DNA of 64,000 nt from Larix kaempferi (taxonomy: Eukaryota > Streptophyta > Pinopsida > Pinales > Pinaceae): positions 3,720,001 through 3,784,000 of the forward strand of contig BSBM01000252.1 of the NCBI GenBank assembly GCA_027924585.1, written 5' to 3'. The notes beneath the pieces were generated by a model. That model searched no databases and was not told the origin of the DNA. It saw only the letters and a list, made by a program, of their open reading frames with translations. The number at the start of each line of letters is the position of its first letter. Position 1 is the first letter of the stretch. Shown here piece after piece: positions 1 through 11,536 of this stretch. A program made the translations under genes and the position numbers.

Positions 1-344
1 CTTGCCCTCGAGCCATTTCATCCAGATGTTGCTGGTGTGTTAACTTGTGCCTTAAACTCTTCGTACATTGTTTTAATTTTGTCTACGTCTTCCCTAACTG
101 CTTTGAGTGCTGTGCATTCCTCAACCTATTGCTCCATTGGATGCTCACTTCCTTTCTGCTACACTTTCTCTAAATTTTCCTTGATTTGTGTCAATACTGG
201 CATTGCTTTTATTTCCATATGCTCTACCTTAGACTGCAACTTGTCCAACTGCGTTGTCCTCCTCTGTTGCATTTTTCGCACCTTGTTGACTTATTCCTGC
301 AAGTCCTTCAACTCGGTTGCTTTATTTATTTGCAAAAGTAGGGG
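1..344 (-). pseudogene. C-terminal remnant of a coiled-coil ORF from an older relative of Element 1
   Basis: Read on the minus strand, this stretch gives a charged, helix-prone peptide containing KAVREDVDKIKTMYEEFKAQ. It resembles the C-terminal part of the coiled-coil ORF of Element 1 (1919-2905), which has IKALKAQF and a Ser/Gly-rich tail in the same order. Stops interrupt the frame. The sequence resumes at 13616 on the other side of Element 1, so Element 1 landed inside this ORF of an older related element. The homology was judged by eye. Confidence 0.5.
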
Positions 345-349
345 TGTTT
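345..349. repeat. Target-site duplication of Element 1, left copy (TGTTT)
   Basis: TGTTT directly precedes the left LTR and recurs at 13611-13615 directly after the right LTR. A perfect 5-bp duplication is the normal product of Ty3/gypsy integration and fixes both ends of the element. Confidence 0.92.
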
Positions 350-1905
350 TGTTGATCTGTAATCCTTTCTCTCTGGATAGACCCGGGCTGGCGGTAATCT
401 TTTAGACCAACAGAACCCTTAGCTCACTGGCCCTTTCGGCAACAGGTCGCAGAAGCAACCTGAAGTCTCACCCGAAGTGATTCTAATGGGGGGCAGAAGA
501 CTCAAGTGTCCTCAGCCAAGTTCCGAGGCATCCAGGGTGGTTAAACCCTCCTTGACTCCTTTCACAGAAGCTGTCTATCTCATTCCATTACTCCGGCTAC
601 GCCTCTGTCTTATCGTGGTATGCAGGGAATGCGATAAGTCTTTCCCTATGTGAAACCGTCTAGCGATACCCCAGATATCGTAGGTGCGATATCTTCCCCT
701 TCTAGTTCCTGCGGCAAGCGAACTTTGACCGCTTCCTAGGTTAATAGGCGGTCTTAGCTATCCTTATCCTGGTACTGCAGTTAGCAACAACATTCAGCCT
801 ACAAGCCTAACCCTCGCTAATGAACTCGACCCTTGATATCTCGCACACGTAACTAGGTAGAACATTACTTTGCGCAATGTCTAAATAAACCATTCATACC
901 TCATATTCAGTTCTTACTCGCACATTAACCTCTGTTTAACAATTATTTAGTTCGCAAAGAGGTTAGCTATGATTATCGCAATTGTTATACATCATTCAGA
1001 AGTTAACTGATGACCATGTACATTACTTATAACAAATTGAAGCATTCATATATATAGCACAAACACATGAATGAGATCAATGGCTACACAATTACAATAG
1101 TGCTACTTAGATAAGCACATTGATACTCCCAGGGCAAAGACTACGCCCAGGGGAACTGTGGTTCTTGCTTACAACTCTGGGGAATAAACACAGCTCCTTT
1201 CCACTCTTTTCAACAGGGGTCTTCTGGGAAACTCCACCTCAGTGGGAGCCCTTCTCTATAGACCTCTTTTCTCTTCTTGCCTTCACAGTGCACTCTCTTC
1301 CTCTCGCAATCCCTGCGGATTGCACTCTCTCAACAGGTCGGCCCTTGTCGTCTCAGGGATGTTCAGGCTTGCAACCACAAAAGACTTGACTAGCATCTAC
1401 CTGATGTCTCTATCGCTATGTGGCCAACCCCTTATCCTATAAAAAGACTACTATATATAGATGGCCCGAAGGTCTCATCGCAGTTACAAAACTGTGGGCC
1501 TTATCCCAACAGTGACTCAACCCTAACCACTTACAGTCAACTGGCTGTACCTCCCTGGCCGCCTTCTGTCTCGTCGCCGCTTCCTGCAGTCCTTAGTCTT
1601 TAATGCATCGGCCCGTCGCTTCTTCTTGGTTCAAGCAACGCTGACTGTGGTCCTTCTTCTTTAATGAGGGTAGCTGAACCCTCTCTTCATCTCCGGCGCC
1701 TTTATTGCGGTGGTTGAGCTCTCCCTTCGGCCTCTTCTTTGTACCACATGCTTAACTTTTCTGTACCTATCGCCGTGATTCCCGCCGGAATTTGTGCTAC
1801 GGCGATATCTTTGTCTTACCGCCAAAATTGGTACTTTCTCTCCAAAATTAGTTATCCTTCCCAAAATTAGCAGCTTCCTAAATGCTGCGGAAGTTCTCTC
1901 CAACA
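350..1905 (-). repeat. 3' LTR of Element 1
   Basis: This 1556-bp direct repeat matches 12055-13610 at a constant offset of 11705. By eye I find only two substitutions, near 1052 and 1806, and no net indel. The termini are the short inverted repeat TGTTG/CAACA. On the minus strand it begins just after the polypurine tract at 1906-1913. Confidence 0.97.
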
Positions 1906-1913
1906 ACTCCCCT
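1906..1913 (-). other. Polypurine tract of Element 1
   Basis: On the minus strand AGGGGAGT abuts the 3' LTR start TGTTGGAGAG. A purine run at this position primes plus-strand DNA synthesis in LTR elements. It is short, and assigned mainly by position. Confidence 0.6.
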
Positions 1914-1918
1914 AACAC

Positions 1919-2905
1919 TTACTTGTGGCTCGTCCCCGAGCCACTTGCAACAACAGCCTGATTCATCTGCCTAAGCTTATCCTTTGCTGCTCGTGAGATT
2001 GCTGCGAATTGTGCCTTAAGCGCTTTAATACTTTCATCCATGTGTGTTACTTCTTCCTGCGCTGCGCTGAGCAGCTCAGCGGTTACCAAGGAGTCCTCTG
2101 TGCCCTCAATGACTCCTTTACTTGAGGTGAAGCTTTTCACCTTTTGCTCCAGTTCATCAACCAGATGTGCGATTTTGCTTTCATGCGGGCTAACTTCGTT
2201 AGCCAGGTTGATCTGCTGTTCTCTGTATTTCTGCACCTGCTGCTGAATTTGTGTGATTTCTCCTTTCTTTCTTATCTTCGCAAGAGCACTCAAGCCCTTG
2301 TACTCTTCTTCAGCTCTTGATATCGCATCTTCATAGTGCTTAATGTGCTGATCGAGCTCGGCTTTCTGTGGGAGCTCCTCTAGCTCCAGCCATGTCTTTG
2401 ATGCATCCTCCAGGATGGCCTCTGCTGCTTCCACCCGACAGTGCATCTGTGTCTGTACAACCCTGAAAGCTTGCACTCGTGCTTCTTGGATCTCCTCTGG
2501 AGTAGGTGGCTTATTTGCTTCTAGTGCAGCAATCCTTGCTTCGTATTCTTCCTCCATCTTTCTCTTCTCTTCATCTAGAGCCTTTGCTCTTTCCGCTATT
2601 TTTCTGATCTTTTGAGTTATTTCTAACTCAGGCCTGATATCGCACTGCGGAAGCTCTGCTGCGATATTCTTTAAAACAAGAGAGACATCCTGCTCTCGCT
2701 GAACATATTGCGTCAACTGGGCACTCTCTGCCTCATGCTGCGCAATGAGCTGCACATTGTCGTTAGACAGCAAAACATTTTGCTCATATGTGACTTGTTC
2801 TCTGTGCCTCAGCTCCGTGCCTATCTGCTGGAAAATTTCATACAACTGATCCATAGGTACCTCTGGTAGGTTCACCTCAAGAGGATGAACCATCTGCACT
2901 TCCAT
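1919..2905 (-). CDS. Accessory coiled-coil protein of Element 1 (328 aa)
   Basis: Starts at ATG (2903-2905) and ends at TAA (1919-1921), eight bases before the 3' LTR. The protein is rich in Glu, Lys, Gln, Ala and Leu, with no signal peptide or membrane segment. Residues about 15-60 and 90-310 look like long coiled coils, for example EEKRKMEEEYEARIAALEAN. The tail is Ser/Gly-rich. It shares the frame of the 571-aa ORF upstream, separated by one TAG (2996-2998) and 30 sense codons, so it could be a separate product or a read-through extension. I do not recognise a family. A coiled coil in this position could serve oligomerisation or partner binding. It is not like a retroviral envelope, because it lacks hydrophobic helices. 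A related remnant flanks Element 1. Confidence 0.7.
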   Translation of the reverse strand: MEVQMVHPLEVNLPEVPMDQLYEIFQQIGTELRHREQVTYEQNVLLSNDNVQLIAQHEAESAQLTQYVQREQDVSLVLKNIAAELPQCDIRPELEITQKIRKIAERAKALDEEKRKMEEEYEARIAALEANKPPTPEEIQEARVQAFRVVQTQMHCRVEAAEAILEDASKTWLELEELPQKAELDQHIKHYEDAISRAEEEYKGLSALAKIRKKGEITQIQQQVQKYREQQINLANEVSPHESKIAHLVDELEQKVKSFTSSKGVIEGTEDSLVTAELLSAAQEEVTHMDESIKALKAQFAAISRAAKDKLRQMNQAVVASGSGTSHK

Positions 2906-2995
2906 AGGTACAGGGAACTTAATACTTCCCGGCGGTATACGAACAATGTTCGTGCGGTCCCTTGCAATGCTTTCTTCTCTGTTCTGCGAAGGGGG

Positions 2996-4711
2996 CTACG
3001 AACTTTCTGCAACTGCAGTTGGAGCTGGCTGAATCTGCATGGAAGCAGTCTTCTCAGTGATTTCCTTCAACTCTCGCAGTTTGTTGTCGAGGCTGATGCG
3101 CATACGATCCTGCGATGACTGAATCGCAGCGAATTTATCCCGCATCTTCTCCTGTATTCGGCTGGCGATGAGATCATACTCATCCTCTGTCATGACTGGT
3201 GCCTGCGGTTCGTCGGAAGTAACCGCCTTTGTTCTCTTCTTCTTTGCTCGTACCGGAGAAGGGCCTTCAATAGCCTTTCTCTTAGAACCCATTGGTTCTT
3301 TCTCTTTGTCTTTAGGATCTACCTCCTGAACATCTTCTGGATCCTCAGCTGGGGGATCAACTGGAACTAGGCCAGAGGATAGATCATCATACATTTGTTT
3401 CATGTCCTCGTCGAAACAGTTCTTAATGGTATCCTCGACCTGCTGGACTTCCATGCGATATGGGCCAGGGGCCCATTCGTTATGTTTCCTGAATCCTTTG
3501 GGTCTGATGTAGGTTTTATCCCTGTCGACTTTAAATTCCAGCTTGGAGTGATAAAGATCAACGACCGGCGAGTCGACACGCGGAATCATTGCGACGGTTT
3601 CAAGCAATAGCGTATAATATTCATGGAATACCATTGCGTTATTCTTGTGTTTCTCTGGGTGACTACTCGCCCAAAGATTGGAGTACCTCGACCCTCTGCA
3701 CGCCCCTGGCGGCAGTTGTGGAAACTGTGAATTGGGCGGCTCTTTCCATCCAATGAAAGCCATAAGGATCAGCAGCCACGAGAAGTGGAAGCTGTGAAGT
3801 GGATCCTGCTGCGCCTGCGCACAGTCTTGAAAGAAACTATTTAACAAAAATAAACTCCAGTTGTAAGGTTTACCGTTTATGACTTCGATCGCTAGGCGGA
3901 TAACTGAGCCTGTGACCTCCTTCGGCCTCACCTTGAGAAGGAGTTTTCCGGCCAACAGACTAACAGTAAACCGCAAGGCGTCATCCTGTATTGAATTGAC
4001 ATCATAGGCGCGACCTCCTCTTTGCAGCTTGTACTCCGCAACCTGCTTGGTTGAGAGCCTGGTATCCTTTGTGGCGCCATCAATATTTATCTGGGGGTCG
4101 CAACCAGTCTTCGACAGACCGGTAATGCGGTGAATGAGGTCAACATTGACATCTATTCGGTTACCCAACCCTAAGTAACCGCCATGCACGCATGAAAGTA
4201 GCGTCCGCACCACAGCATTGACCTCCGGGCCCCGTCCGAAGTGTGGGATCTCCAGGAGATTGAGCAGTCCCGACGGTACTAAATGGCTTACATGGTCCAT
4301 GGGGACGAACTCATCGTGCTGCGTCCTTGGGTTCCTCTGAATCGTCATATAACGATAACGGCGGAATTGTGGGTACAGCGTATAATCTCTCAGATTATAA
4401 TCAGTAAACTTAACAGCATGCATATTTCCCCACAAGTTACCTTCTTCCTTCACTCGGTTATCCAGCGGCGGGAGTATGAGTTCATATTTAAAGTCTCTTG
4501 GAAGGAAGATCGCTGGCGCATTCTCTACTCTCGGTGGGAAGTATATGGTAGTGACTGTAACTTCTTCCAGAAGTTCCTGCTCCGGTTCTTCTGACTCTGT
4601 GCTATTCAGGGTCTCGCTACGTTCCATATTAGCTAAGGTTCTCGGCGACTGGCGTATGGTCGAAGAGCCAGCAGCAATTTTCTTTCCTTTCTCCGCCACA
4701 ATTGAAGTCAT
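2996..4711 (-). CDS. Accessory protein of Element 1, plant-mobile-domain-like candidate with basic nuclear signal (about 571 aa)
   Basis: The first ATG is at 4709-4711; an in-frame GTG lies 13 codons upstream. The stop is TAG at 2996-2998. The globular part (about residues 60-420) contains LIHRITGLSKTGCDP, then GKPYNWSLFLLNSFFQDC and FHFSWLLILMAF. This order of blocks resembles the antisense proteins of Elements 3 and 4 (DIYFITSLSRRGDV, then HVYDWGTSLLAS) and recalls retroelement-associated plant mobile domain proteins. A Glu/Pro-rich acidic stretch follows, then KRKAIEGPSPVRAKKKR (about 477-493), a likely bipartite nuclear localisation signal, and a C-terminal coiled coil. I see no signal peptide or membrane span, so it is not an obvious envelope protein. 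The domain assignment is an inference from motif order; the ORF itself is clear. Confidence 0.7.
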   Translation of the reverse strand: MTSIVAEKGKKIAAGSSTIRQSPRTLANMERSETLNSTESEEPEQELLEEVTVTTIYFPPRVENAPAIFLPRDFKYELILPPLDNRVKEEGNLWGNMHAVKFTDYNLRDYTLYPQFRRYRYMTIQRNPRTQHDEFVPMDHVSHLVPSGLLNLLEIPHFGRGPEVNAVVRTLLSCVHGGYLGLGNRIDVNVDLIHRITGLSKTGCDPQINIDGATKDTRLSTKQVAEYKLQRGGRAYDVNSIQDDALRFTVSLLAGKLLLKVRPKEVTGSVIRLAIEVINGKPYNWSLFLLNSFFQDCAQAQQDPLHSFHFSWLLILMAFIGWKEPPNSQFPQLPPGACRGSRYSNLWASSHPEKHKNNAMVFHEYYTLLLETVAMIPRVDSPVVDLYHSKLEFKVDRDKTYIRPKGFRKHNEWAPGPYRMEVQQVEDTIKNCFDEDMKQMYDDLSSGLVPVDPPAEDPEDVQEVDPKDKEKEPMGSKRKAIEGPSPVRAKKKRTKAVTSDEPQAPVMTEDEYDLIASRIQEKMRDKFAAIQSSQDRMRISLDNKLRELKEITEKTASMQIQPAPTAVAESS

Positions 4712-5464
4712 AGCGCACTCAATTCCACCCCTTTGGAATCTCTGCAACACGTCTTCGAGAGGCTCGTCTGGCGCGAGGCGCCTTCCCCTATGGTACTCTG
4801 GACTTCCTATGATTGCTAATCTTACTGCAAATCAGAGTCTGCAACTGTTTCTAGTTTCCCTGTTCGGAACTCTGCTAAGAATACGCTTGGCTCGGCTCAA
4901 CTGCGCTCAACTCTTTTGGTGAAAATGACTAAGTAGCCCCGTGCTTTGAATAGAACGTGTATTTATCATCAGGCGGAATTTCAAATGGCAACGGACCAGT
5001 GACTGGACCCGTTGGCGGTATTTAATGCATAGACAAGACAGCACCCCGCGCCTATTTATTGCAAACACCGTTTGAAATTTCGGTGGGAAACTGTGCGCCG
5101 GAGTGATGTCGCATCGGATTTTCCAAATCTAGAAGAATCGTCGTACTGCTGCCAAATCTTAGTACAACAGATACTTGTCAGCCGTGCAGTTAATGCTTGT
5201 CAGATGGCGAAGTGACTAGCCCTCTGATCAATTCAAGATTTGATATCGCATCAATCTGTTTTCTGTCCTCTGCGATAAGATATCGCATCGTCTGGAAGTG
5301 GAAAGTGCCAAAAACTCGCCTCTTATCAAAATTATCGCAACCACCAGGAAAACTGGCTGCGAATTCTTATCTGAAGCATTTCCCGGTGTAGACTCCTTAG
5401 GGTGCGATGCTTCATTTCAACTACACTGAGCATCTGCACCATTTGCTTCCTTCCTGGGCTAGGG
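4712..5464. other. Noncoding spacer between pol and the accessory ORFs of Element 1
   Basis: About 750 bases without a convincing ORF on the sense strand. Elements that express a downstream gene often use a spliced subgenomic RNA, so a 3' splice site could lie here, but I cannot pick one with confidence. I see no repeats. Confidence 0.5.
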
Positions 5465-8400
5465 CTAGGAGGTGGCATGGCCTTCGCGATACAGCTTAAG
5501 CCGACTGCCATTGATCAGGGTAGGAAGAAACTCCCCACTCATAGTACAAAGCTGTATAGCACCTCCATCTGTTATTTGCTGGATTTGATAGGGTCCTAAC
5601 CAATGAGTTTTGAATTTTCCAGGGAACTTTATAAACTTACTGTCATAAAGGAGTACCAAGTCTCCAAGCTGAAAGATTTTGTTCTTGATATGCCTATCAT
5701 GCCAAGCTTTCTCTCGTGCTTTCTGCACTTTTTGATGGAATCCTGCGATAAATCTGTCTTCCTCCAGATTGAGCAGCTGTGCCAATCTCTCCTCTAAAGT
5801 ATCAGAATCAGCCATCTCTGTAAGCTGAGCAATCCTTAGACTGGGTAAGATGTATTCCATAGGCATAACAGCCTCTTGTCCATATACCAGGCTGAAAGGT
5901 GTGTGCCCTGTTAGTTTCTTACAGGTGGTCCTGTAAGCCCATAATACAGCATTAACTCTGAGGTCCCAGTCATCTCTTTGACTGTTACAAATCTTTGTAA
6001 GAGCATGTTCTAATATCTTATTGAAAGCCTCCACCGTACCATTGGCTTGAGGGTGGTAAGGTGTACTCTTATGGTGCTGTATTTCAAATTCCTCTGTCAA
6101 GGCTTCTATGGTGCTATTCAAAAAATGTGTGCCTTGATCACTCATCAAAGTCACTGGGCATCCAAATCTAGTGATGATGTTTTCAAAAATAAATTGTGCT
6201 GCTGTAGCAGCATCACAATTCCTGACTGCTTTCGCCTCAGCCCACCTGGTGAGGTATTCTGTTGCTGTAATTATATATCTCGCACCAGTTCGTTTTCCTG
6301 GGGGGTTTATAGGACCCACGAAGTCTATGGCCCACTTATCGAATGCGCGTAGCGTTATCTGTGGTCGCAACGGCATTTCATCTTTTCTGGAGGGCTTTCC
6401 TATTCTTTGGCAGATATCGCATGATCTGCAAAACTCTTTACTGTCTTTATGTAATGTAGGCCACCATAGTCCTGCTGCTAGGATCTTCTGAGCGGTAGGC
6501 TTCCCTGCGAAATGGCCTCCTGCGATGCCCGAATGTGCTTCCTTAAGAATGGTCTGTTTCTCGTGGGGCATAACGCATCTGCGCAAGATTTCATCTGGTC
6601 CTAACTTATAGAGGTGTCCTGCAATCAGGGTGAAGTCTGCTGCTTTCACCACTAATTGTTTCTTTTGTTGCTTGGTAAACTCAGGTGGTGCCCACCCTGT
6701 AGTAAGGAATTGAATTATGTCTCCATAATATGCATCTGCGACCTGGATGGAGAACAATTGCGCATCAGGCAAGTTGTCCTCTAAATTACTTGGTTCTTCA
6801 CCTGAGTCTAGCCTTGACAGGTGATCAGGTCCTGCATTTAGTCTTCCTGGCTTAACAATGATTTCAAAGTCATATTCCTGGAACAACAATAGCCATCTGC
6901 ATATTCTTCCCCCTAACACTGGCTTATTGACCAAGTACTTTAATGCAGAATGGTCGGTGAACATCTTGAACGGGGCACCCAATAAATAGTGCCGAAATTT
7001 CTGTAAGGCATACACCATTGCTAACCCTTCTCTCTCTGTGGTGGTGTAATTCTTCTCAGCTGTCGATAGTCTCCTGCTTGAATATGCGATAGGGTGGTCA
7101 ATACCCCCTTCGCCTGGTTGCGTGAGAATAATGCCCAGTGCGATGCCAGATGCATCCACATGAACATGAAAAGGCTTGTTCCAATCTGGAAATACCAGAA
7201 TAGGTGTTGTAACCATTTTTTCTTTTAGAGCGTCAAGACTCTTCTGACATTCCTCATTCCATTGAAATTTGATATCCTTCTTTAATAATTTCTCCATTGG
7301 TGCGGTAATCTTGGCATAACCTTTGATAAACTTTCTGTAATACCCAGTATGACCAAGTGTAGTTCTCAGCTGCTTTACTGAGTTAGGTGCTGGCAAATTG
7401 ACAATGATGGCGATCTTCGCAGGATCTACCATCAAGCCTTGTCTGCACACAATGTGACCCAACAACGTACCAAAAGGCGCACAAAATATACATTTTTTTA
7501 AGTTAAGGGAAATCTGGTGCTGTCTACATTTTTCAAACATTAATCGCAGGTTTCCTATGTGCTTCTTGACTAGTCCAAATACAGTCCAATCATCAAAATA
7601 AACTTCTAGAAATTGATGGATGTATTCCTTAAAGACAGCAACAACTACTCTAGAAAAAATTGCTGGGGCATTCTTAAGACCAAAGGGCATTACCGTATAC
7701 TGAAAGGAGCCCCATTCTGTCGCAAATGTGGTCTTGTGCCTGTCGTCTGGATGGATTCTTATCTGGTGATAGCCTGAAAAGCCATCAGTAAATGAATAGA
7801 TTTCTTGTCCTCCAACATTGTCTAAGACTTCATCAGTGAATGGTGTCGGAAATGGGTCATGCAGCGATGCATCATTCAGTTTGCGCAAGTCGACACATAT
7901 CCTGATGTCTCCTTTTGTTTTCTTTTCTTGTACTACCATGGGACTAACCCACTCACTTTCTTCAACAGGTTCAATGATGCCTGCTGCTAGCATCTTATCT
8001 ATTTCATCTTTTACTTTTGCTTTATACCGCGGATTCAACCTGTATGGACGTTGCTTAACCGGCTTAGCGTCCTCCTTAAGCGGTATTCTCATGACTCCGA
8101 GGTCACCCACTATTCCCTTCATTTCTGTAAAGTTGGTAGGAAATAGGTCCTGATACTCATGTAATAGGTCTGTGAGTTGGCCAATTGTCTCATCATCCCA
8201 ATAATCTCCAATAGAGGCAAACTTAGGGTCTGTTTCTGTGCCAATATTGCTCTTTCTAATCTTGATTGGTTCTGTTACAGCTGGGATTTCTAAGTGCGGG
8301 CCTTCAACTTCACGTGTACCTTCTGTTTCTGCGATATTGATACTGCAAGGATCTTCATCCTCATCGCTTGAGTCTTGTGCGCAGTTGTAACATTCTAGTG

Positions 8401-11400
8401 CATGTTCCATCTGGATAGCCCACTCGGGTTGCGAATCCGCTGGTAATGGGCAATCCTCAAATATTTTAGTCTTTATGATCTTCAAGGCCCGATCAATGCT
8501 TAGATGCTCAGATTCAAAAGTGAATGTGACCAAAAAGTTTTCAATCATAGTAGGCCATGAGATAGTTCCTTTTCTTAGCTCTGTTTCTGTATACCAATTC
8601 CTTGGAACTGTATCCAGTGTGTGGATAAACAAATGAACCCATTCTTCTCCTGGAATTTCTAGCCAACTCTGTTCACAGTTCCTAATGTGTGCTCTGGGAT
8701 CACTCTCCCCTGTATATTTCCGCTGTGTAGAGTCTCTTTCTTTAGATAATCTAATGCGCATCAATCTCTTACAATCATACCATGATGCGATATGTTCCTT
8801 GTGTGTGTACCACCATCTTGCAGGTGTGGCTCGAACTGCAAGGTCAAAAACCTCCATCCTCTGCTCTTGAGGAATCTCTTGTTCAAACTGCTGCAAAAAA
8901 TCATTAACATCTGCTAATCCATCAAAAGTTGGAATATACCTGTTTTCTGTCCCAATCCATCGCAGTGATTTAGTCATGAATGCGCATCTGCGGATAGAAA
9001 CTTCGTGGAGTCTATTTTGCCAATTCTCTAAGCCAACATCTGAATCTGATGTGCATGAACTATCACATCTCCAGCTGATATGTCCATCAGCTGTAGGATC
9101 AATGTAATCTGTCTGATTAGAAGTCATTTGGTACAAATTTTCCATGTTATGCACCTCCTCTTCTGCTTTGATTGGCTCAATGTAGCGAGGACCCTGTAAA
9201 GGGTCTAATGGTGCGATGACCCGGACTTGAGCATCTTCAAATGTCATCTGCCTTTTCTTTAAGTTGATAACAGCCTTGTTATCAAAAGCCCAATCAATAC
9301 CTAATAGAGCTGGATAGGGTTTGGTGTCACCAATAATTTCTATGATCTCAAAATCGGCATATGTGTGAACTCCGTCGATGTCCACTGGGACATGCGATAG
9401 GCGACCCATCGGTGATATTCTCTGCTGATTAGCTAGTCTGAGATGGATAGGGGATCTGCTTAGTTTTGGACTTCCCATCTGTTCCCATGTCTGTTTAGTC
9501 AAGACATTTACTTCTGAACCTAAGTCTAGGATAACCTCATCCATTTCAAATAGTCCGATCTGCGCTGTGAGACTCATCTCTCTTCCTGTCCTTGTATGGC
9601 CCATTATATGGTGAATGGTGCGCTGTGTATTGCTCACAGAAAGGCTCTGTTGACATTGGTCAATAACTTTCTGAAGTTCCTCTACAGCTTTCCCATTTCT
9701 TAGAAGTTTCAAACAACTCTGCAAGAAGGACTGTACACTCCCGGTCAATTCCTCTTCGTCACATCTCCCAGATGTGCTAGCCTGTGGTATCTGCGTAGTA
9801 CTAACATCCTGCGGTGGTTTCCGTGGTATACCCTGAGATGGTAATAATAGTGATCTGGGCGGTGTTTGTTCAGCAAAGGAAGTCTTAGTTTGTTGAAATG
9901 CCTCCTTATTCTTCTGTAGATCAAGTGGGATAGGTTTTCCTGGAGCTTTGCGCACCCACTGCGTTCCTGTCGTTTTTTCCACGTCCTGCGATATGTTGCT
10001 TGTGGAGAGACCACTGCGAGTTACAATATTGACCCGTGGTTCGGTTTCGTTCTGCTCAGCAGCGATAAACTGGATAGTCTGATTGGTTGCTGGCTTGGTG
10101 TCCTTGATCTTAGCTATCAGTATGGGACATTCCTCTATTGTGTGGTCATAAGATTTACAATACTTGCACGTTGTAGTAGGGTTCTGACAGTCCCTAGCGT
10201 AATGTCCTGTGCCTCCACAGTTATAACAGGTGATAGTTCCACGGCCACGGCCAGATTCATAGCCTCCTCCGCGTCCTCGGCCTCTGAAATTTCCTCCACG
10301 GCCTCCTTGATTCGGATCAGTTTGTGCACGTACTGCTGGTCCGGATGCTTCTGACTGAACTCTGTAGAGGTCATGCTTCCTTTCTATCATTAACTCATAA
10401 GCTCTACAATTATTTTCGTCATGTCCCACAGATTTACAGAAGTTGCAATATAGGTTCTTTGGTGTCTGCACATATTTCTGAAGGAGAGGGCATTCCTGAG
10501 GACTGTGTCCTCTGGTTCTACAAATCTCGCACCATGGCCCCTGGTTCTGCATCAACGGGTTAGGAGCTCCACTGGCGATATAGTCAGCAAAGACAGGGCA
10601 GTTATCCTTACTGTGTCCCTGCGCTTTACACTTAGTACACCAAATTTCATGCGCAACCTCCTTTCCTTTCTTAATTTCATGCAGCTGTAAGGTGAGGTTA
10701 GCTAGCTGATTTTGCAGATTAGTGAGACCGGTGCTAGTTTCTGCTAGAGGTGAAGCCTCTAGTTTCATTGCCATTTCTAATGCTTCATCTTGTGTATTTA
10801 ATTTCTGTTGCATTAGCGGAAGTCTGATGTGTGGTAATATTGCTGCGATAAACCATTCTTTATGCTGTTGAGGCGCAAGCTCAAAGCTTACCTGATCAAT
10901 GAGGGTCTTGAATCTCTGGTCAAAATCCCAAACCGTCTCCGTAGGCAATTGTTTAATATCTTTAAGTTCTGCTATGCATTGTGACTCGGATTTAGGTTTT
11001 TTAAACTCTTTAATCATAGCAGTTCTAACCTGTGCAAGCGTTCTGTTATGGCCAGTGGTATACTTCATATACCAAGTTAATGCTCTTTCTCTAAATGTGG
11101 TGGCCAGCTGGACAAGCTTGACATTATCATCTTGTATTTGCTTAATGGTCCATATGGCTTCGCATAAGAACCAGTGTTGCTCAGGGTCCTCCGACCCTGT
11201 ACCTTTGAATGTTGGTAGCTTCATATCATCTCCCATTCTGTTTCTAGATGGTGGGTTCTGGTTTGCTGTATGACTACCACTCGGCTGTGTAGATGTGGAG
11301 GGTGTAGCGGTAGTATTTGCTGTATAAGAGCTACTGGACGGGGTTCCTGCGGGATTATTCTGAGTTCCGACTGGCTTTTGAGGAGTCCTAGGGTTCTGAC

Positions 11401-11521
11401 TCTGCTGTCTCGGGTGATCTGTGCTGTCTTCTTCAGAAGAAGATGAATCGTTGACTCTATATCTTTTACCACTACGTGTATGTCCAAGATACTCGTAATC
11501 ACTTTCAGAGTCTACTGACAT
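5465..11521 (-). CDS. Gag-Pol polyprotein of Element 1 (2018 aa, intact)
   Basis: One unbroken frame from ATG (11519-11521). Gag: Ser/Pro-rich head, a retrotransposon gag domain (about 100-250), then five CCHC zinc knuckles starting at C295, C331, C359, C432 and C452, the last two after an RGG-rich linker. Protease: DLGS at 666-669. A second gag-like segment lies at about 858-1045 ([16 protein letters not shown], later [13 protein letters not shown]). RT: about 1150-1400, with YFDD at 1308-1311. RNase H: about 1445-1570, with HVDASG and TDHS. Integrase: H1663, H1670, C1698, C1701, then D1733, D1795 and E1831 with exactly 35 residues between the last two. The C terminus has the GPYQI-type fold and no chromodomain. 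Every catalytic residue I checked is present. Fusing gag and pol in one frame implies protease processing and no frameshift. Confidence 0.97.
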   Translation of the reverse strand: MSVDSESDYEYLGHTRSGKRYRVNDSSSSEEDSTDHPRQQSQNPRTPQKPVGTQNNPAGTPSSSSYTANTTATPSTSTQPSGSHTANQNPPSRNRMGDDMKLPTFKGTGSEDPEQHWFLCEAIWTIKQIQDDNVKLVQLATTFRERALTWYMKYTTGHNRTLAQVRTAMIKEFKKPKSESQCIAELKDIKQLPTETVWDFDQRFKTLIDQVSFELAPQQHKEWFIAAILPHIRLPLMQQKLNTQDEALEMAMKLEASPLAETSTGLTNLQNQLANLTLQLHEIKKGKEVAHEIWCTKCKAQGHSKDNCPVFADYIASGAPNPLMQNQGPWCEICRTRGHSPQECPLLQKYVQTPKNLYCNFCKSVGHDENNCRAYELMIERKHDLYRVQSEASGPAVRAQTDPNQGGRGGNFRGRGRGGGYESGRGRGTITCYNCGGTGHYARDCQNPTTTCKYCKSYDHTIEECPILIAKIKDTKPATNQTIQFIAAEQNETEPRVNIVTRSGLSTSNISQDVEKTTGTQWVRKAPGKPIPLDLQKNKEAFQQTKTSFAEQTPPRSLLLPSQGIPRKPPQDVSTTQIPQASTSGRCDEEELTGSVQSFLQSCLKLLRNGKAVEELQKVIDQCQQSLSVSNTQRTIHHIMGHTRTGREMSLTAQIGLFEMDEVILDLGSEVNVLTKQTWEQMGSPKLSRSPIHLRLANQQRISPMGRLSHVPVDIDGVHTYADFEIIEIIGDTKPYPALLGIDWAFDNKAVINLKKRQMTFEDAQVRVIAPLDPLQGPRYIEPIKAEEEVHNMENLYQMTSNQTDYIDPTADGHISWRCDSSCTSDSDVGLENWQNRLHEVSIRRCAFMTKSLRWIGTENRYIPTFDGLADVNDFLQQFEQEIPQEQRMEVFDLAVRATPARWWYTHKEHIASWYDCKRLMRIRLSKERDSTQRKYTGESDPRAHIRNCEQSWLEIPGEEWVHLFIHTLDTVPRNWYTETELRKGTISWPTMIENFLVTFTFESEHLSIDRALKIIKTKIFEDCPLPADSQPEWAIQMEHALECYNCAQDSSDEDEDPCSINIAETEGTREVEGPHLEIPAVTEPIKIRKSNIGTETDPKFASIGDYWDDETIGQLTDLLHEYQDLFPTNFTEMKGIVGDLGVMRIPLKEDAKPVKQRPYRLNPRYKAKVKDEIDKMLAAGIIEPVEESEWVSPMVVQEKKTKGDIRICVDLRKLNDASLHDPFPTPFTDEVLDNVGGQEIYSFTDGFSGYHQIRIHPDDRHKTTFATEWGSFQYTVMPFGLKNAPAIFSRVVVAVFKEYIHQFLEVYFDDWTVFGLVKKHIGNLRLMFEKCRQHQISLNLKKCIFCAPFGTLLGHIVCRQGLMVDPAKIAIIVNLPAPNSVKQLRTTLGHTGYYRKFIKGYAKITAPMEKLLKKDIKFQWNEECQKSLDALKEKMVTTPILVFPDWNKPFHVHVDASGIALGIILTQPGEGGIDHPIAYSSRRLSTAEKNYTTTEREGLAMVYALQKFRHYLLGAPFKMFTDHSALKYLVNKPVLGGRICRWLLLFQEYDFEIIVKPGRLNAGPDHLSRLDSGEEPSNLEDNLPDAQLFSIQVADAYYGDIIQFLTTGWAPPEFTKQQKKQLVVKAADFTLIAGHLYKLGPDEILRRCVMPHEKQTILKEAHSGIAGGHFAGKPTAQKILAAGLWWPTLHKDSKEFCRSCDICQRIGKPSRKDEMPLRPQITLRAFDKWAIDFVGPINPPGKRTGARYIITATEYLTRWAEAKAVRNCDAATAAQFIFENIITRFGCPVTLMSDQGTHFLNSTIEALTEEFEIQHHKSTPYHPQANGTVEAFNKILEHALTKICNSQRDDWDLRVNAVLWAYRTTCKKLTGHTPFSLVYGQEAVMPMEYILPSLRIAQLTEMADSDTLEERLAQLLNLEEDRFIAGFHQKVQKAREKAWHDRHIKNKIFQLGDLVLLYDSKFIKFPGKFKTHWLGPYQIQQITDGGAIQLCTMSGEFLPTLINGSRLKLYREGHATS

Positions 11522-11536
11522 TACAATATCATGCTA

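Noticed and set aside
1120-1603. Plus-strand ORFs in the Element 1 LTR, repeated at 12825-13308
   Set aside because: Antisense to the element, present only because the LTR is duplicated, with no domain likeness.
1661-1918. 85-codon minus-strand ORF at the Element 1 LTR border
   Set aside because: It begins with GTG in the polypurine tract and runs through the LTR. The same frame exists in the other LTR, so it is LTR sequence, not a gene.
2996-4711. Envelope-like gene in Element 1
   Set aside because: Position fits Athila-type envelope ORFs, but I see no signal peptide, no transmembrane helix and a strong basic nuclear signal.
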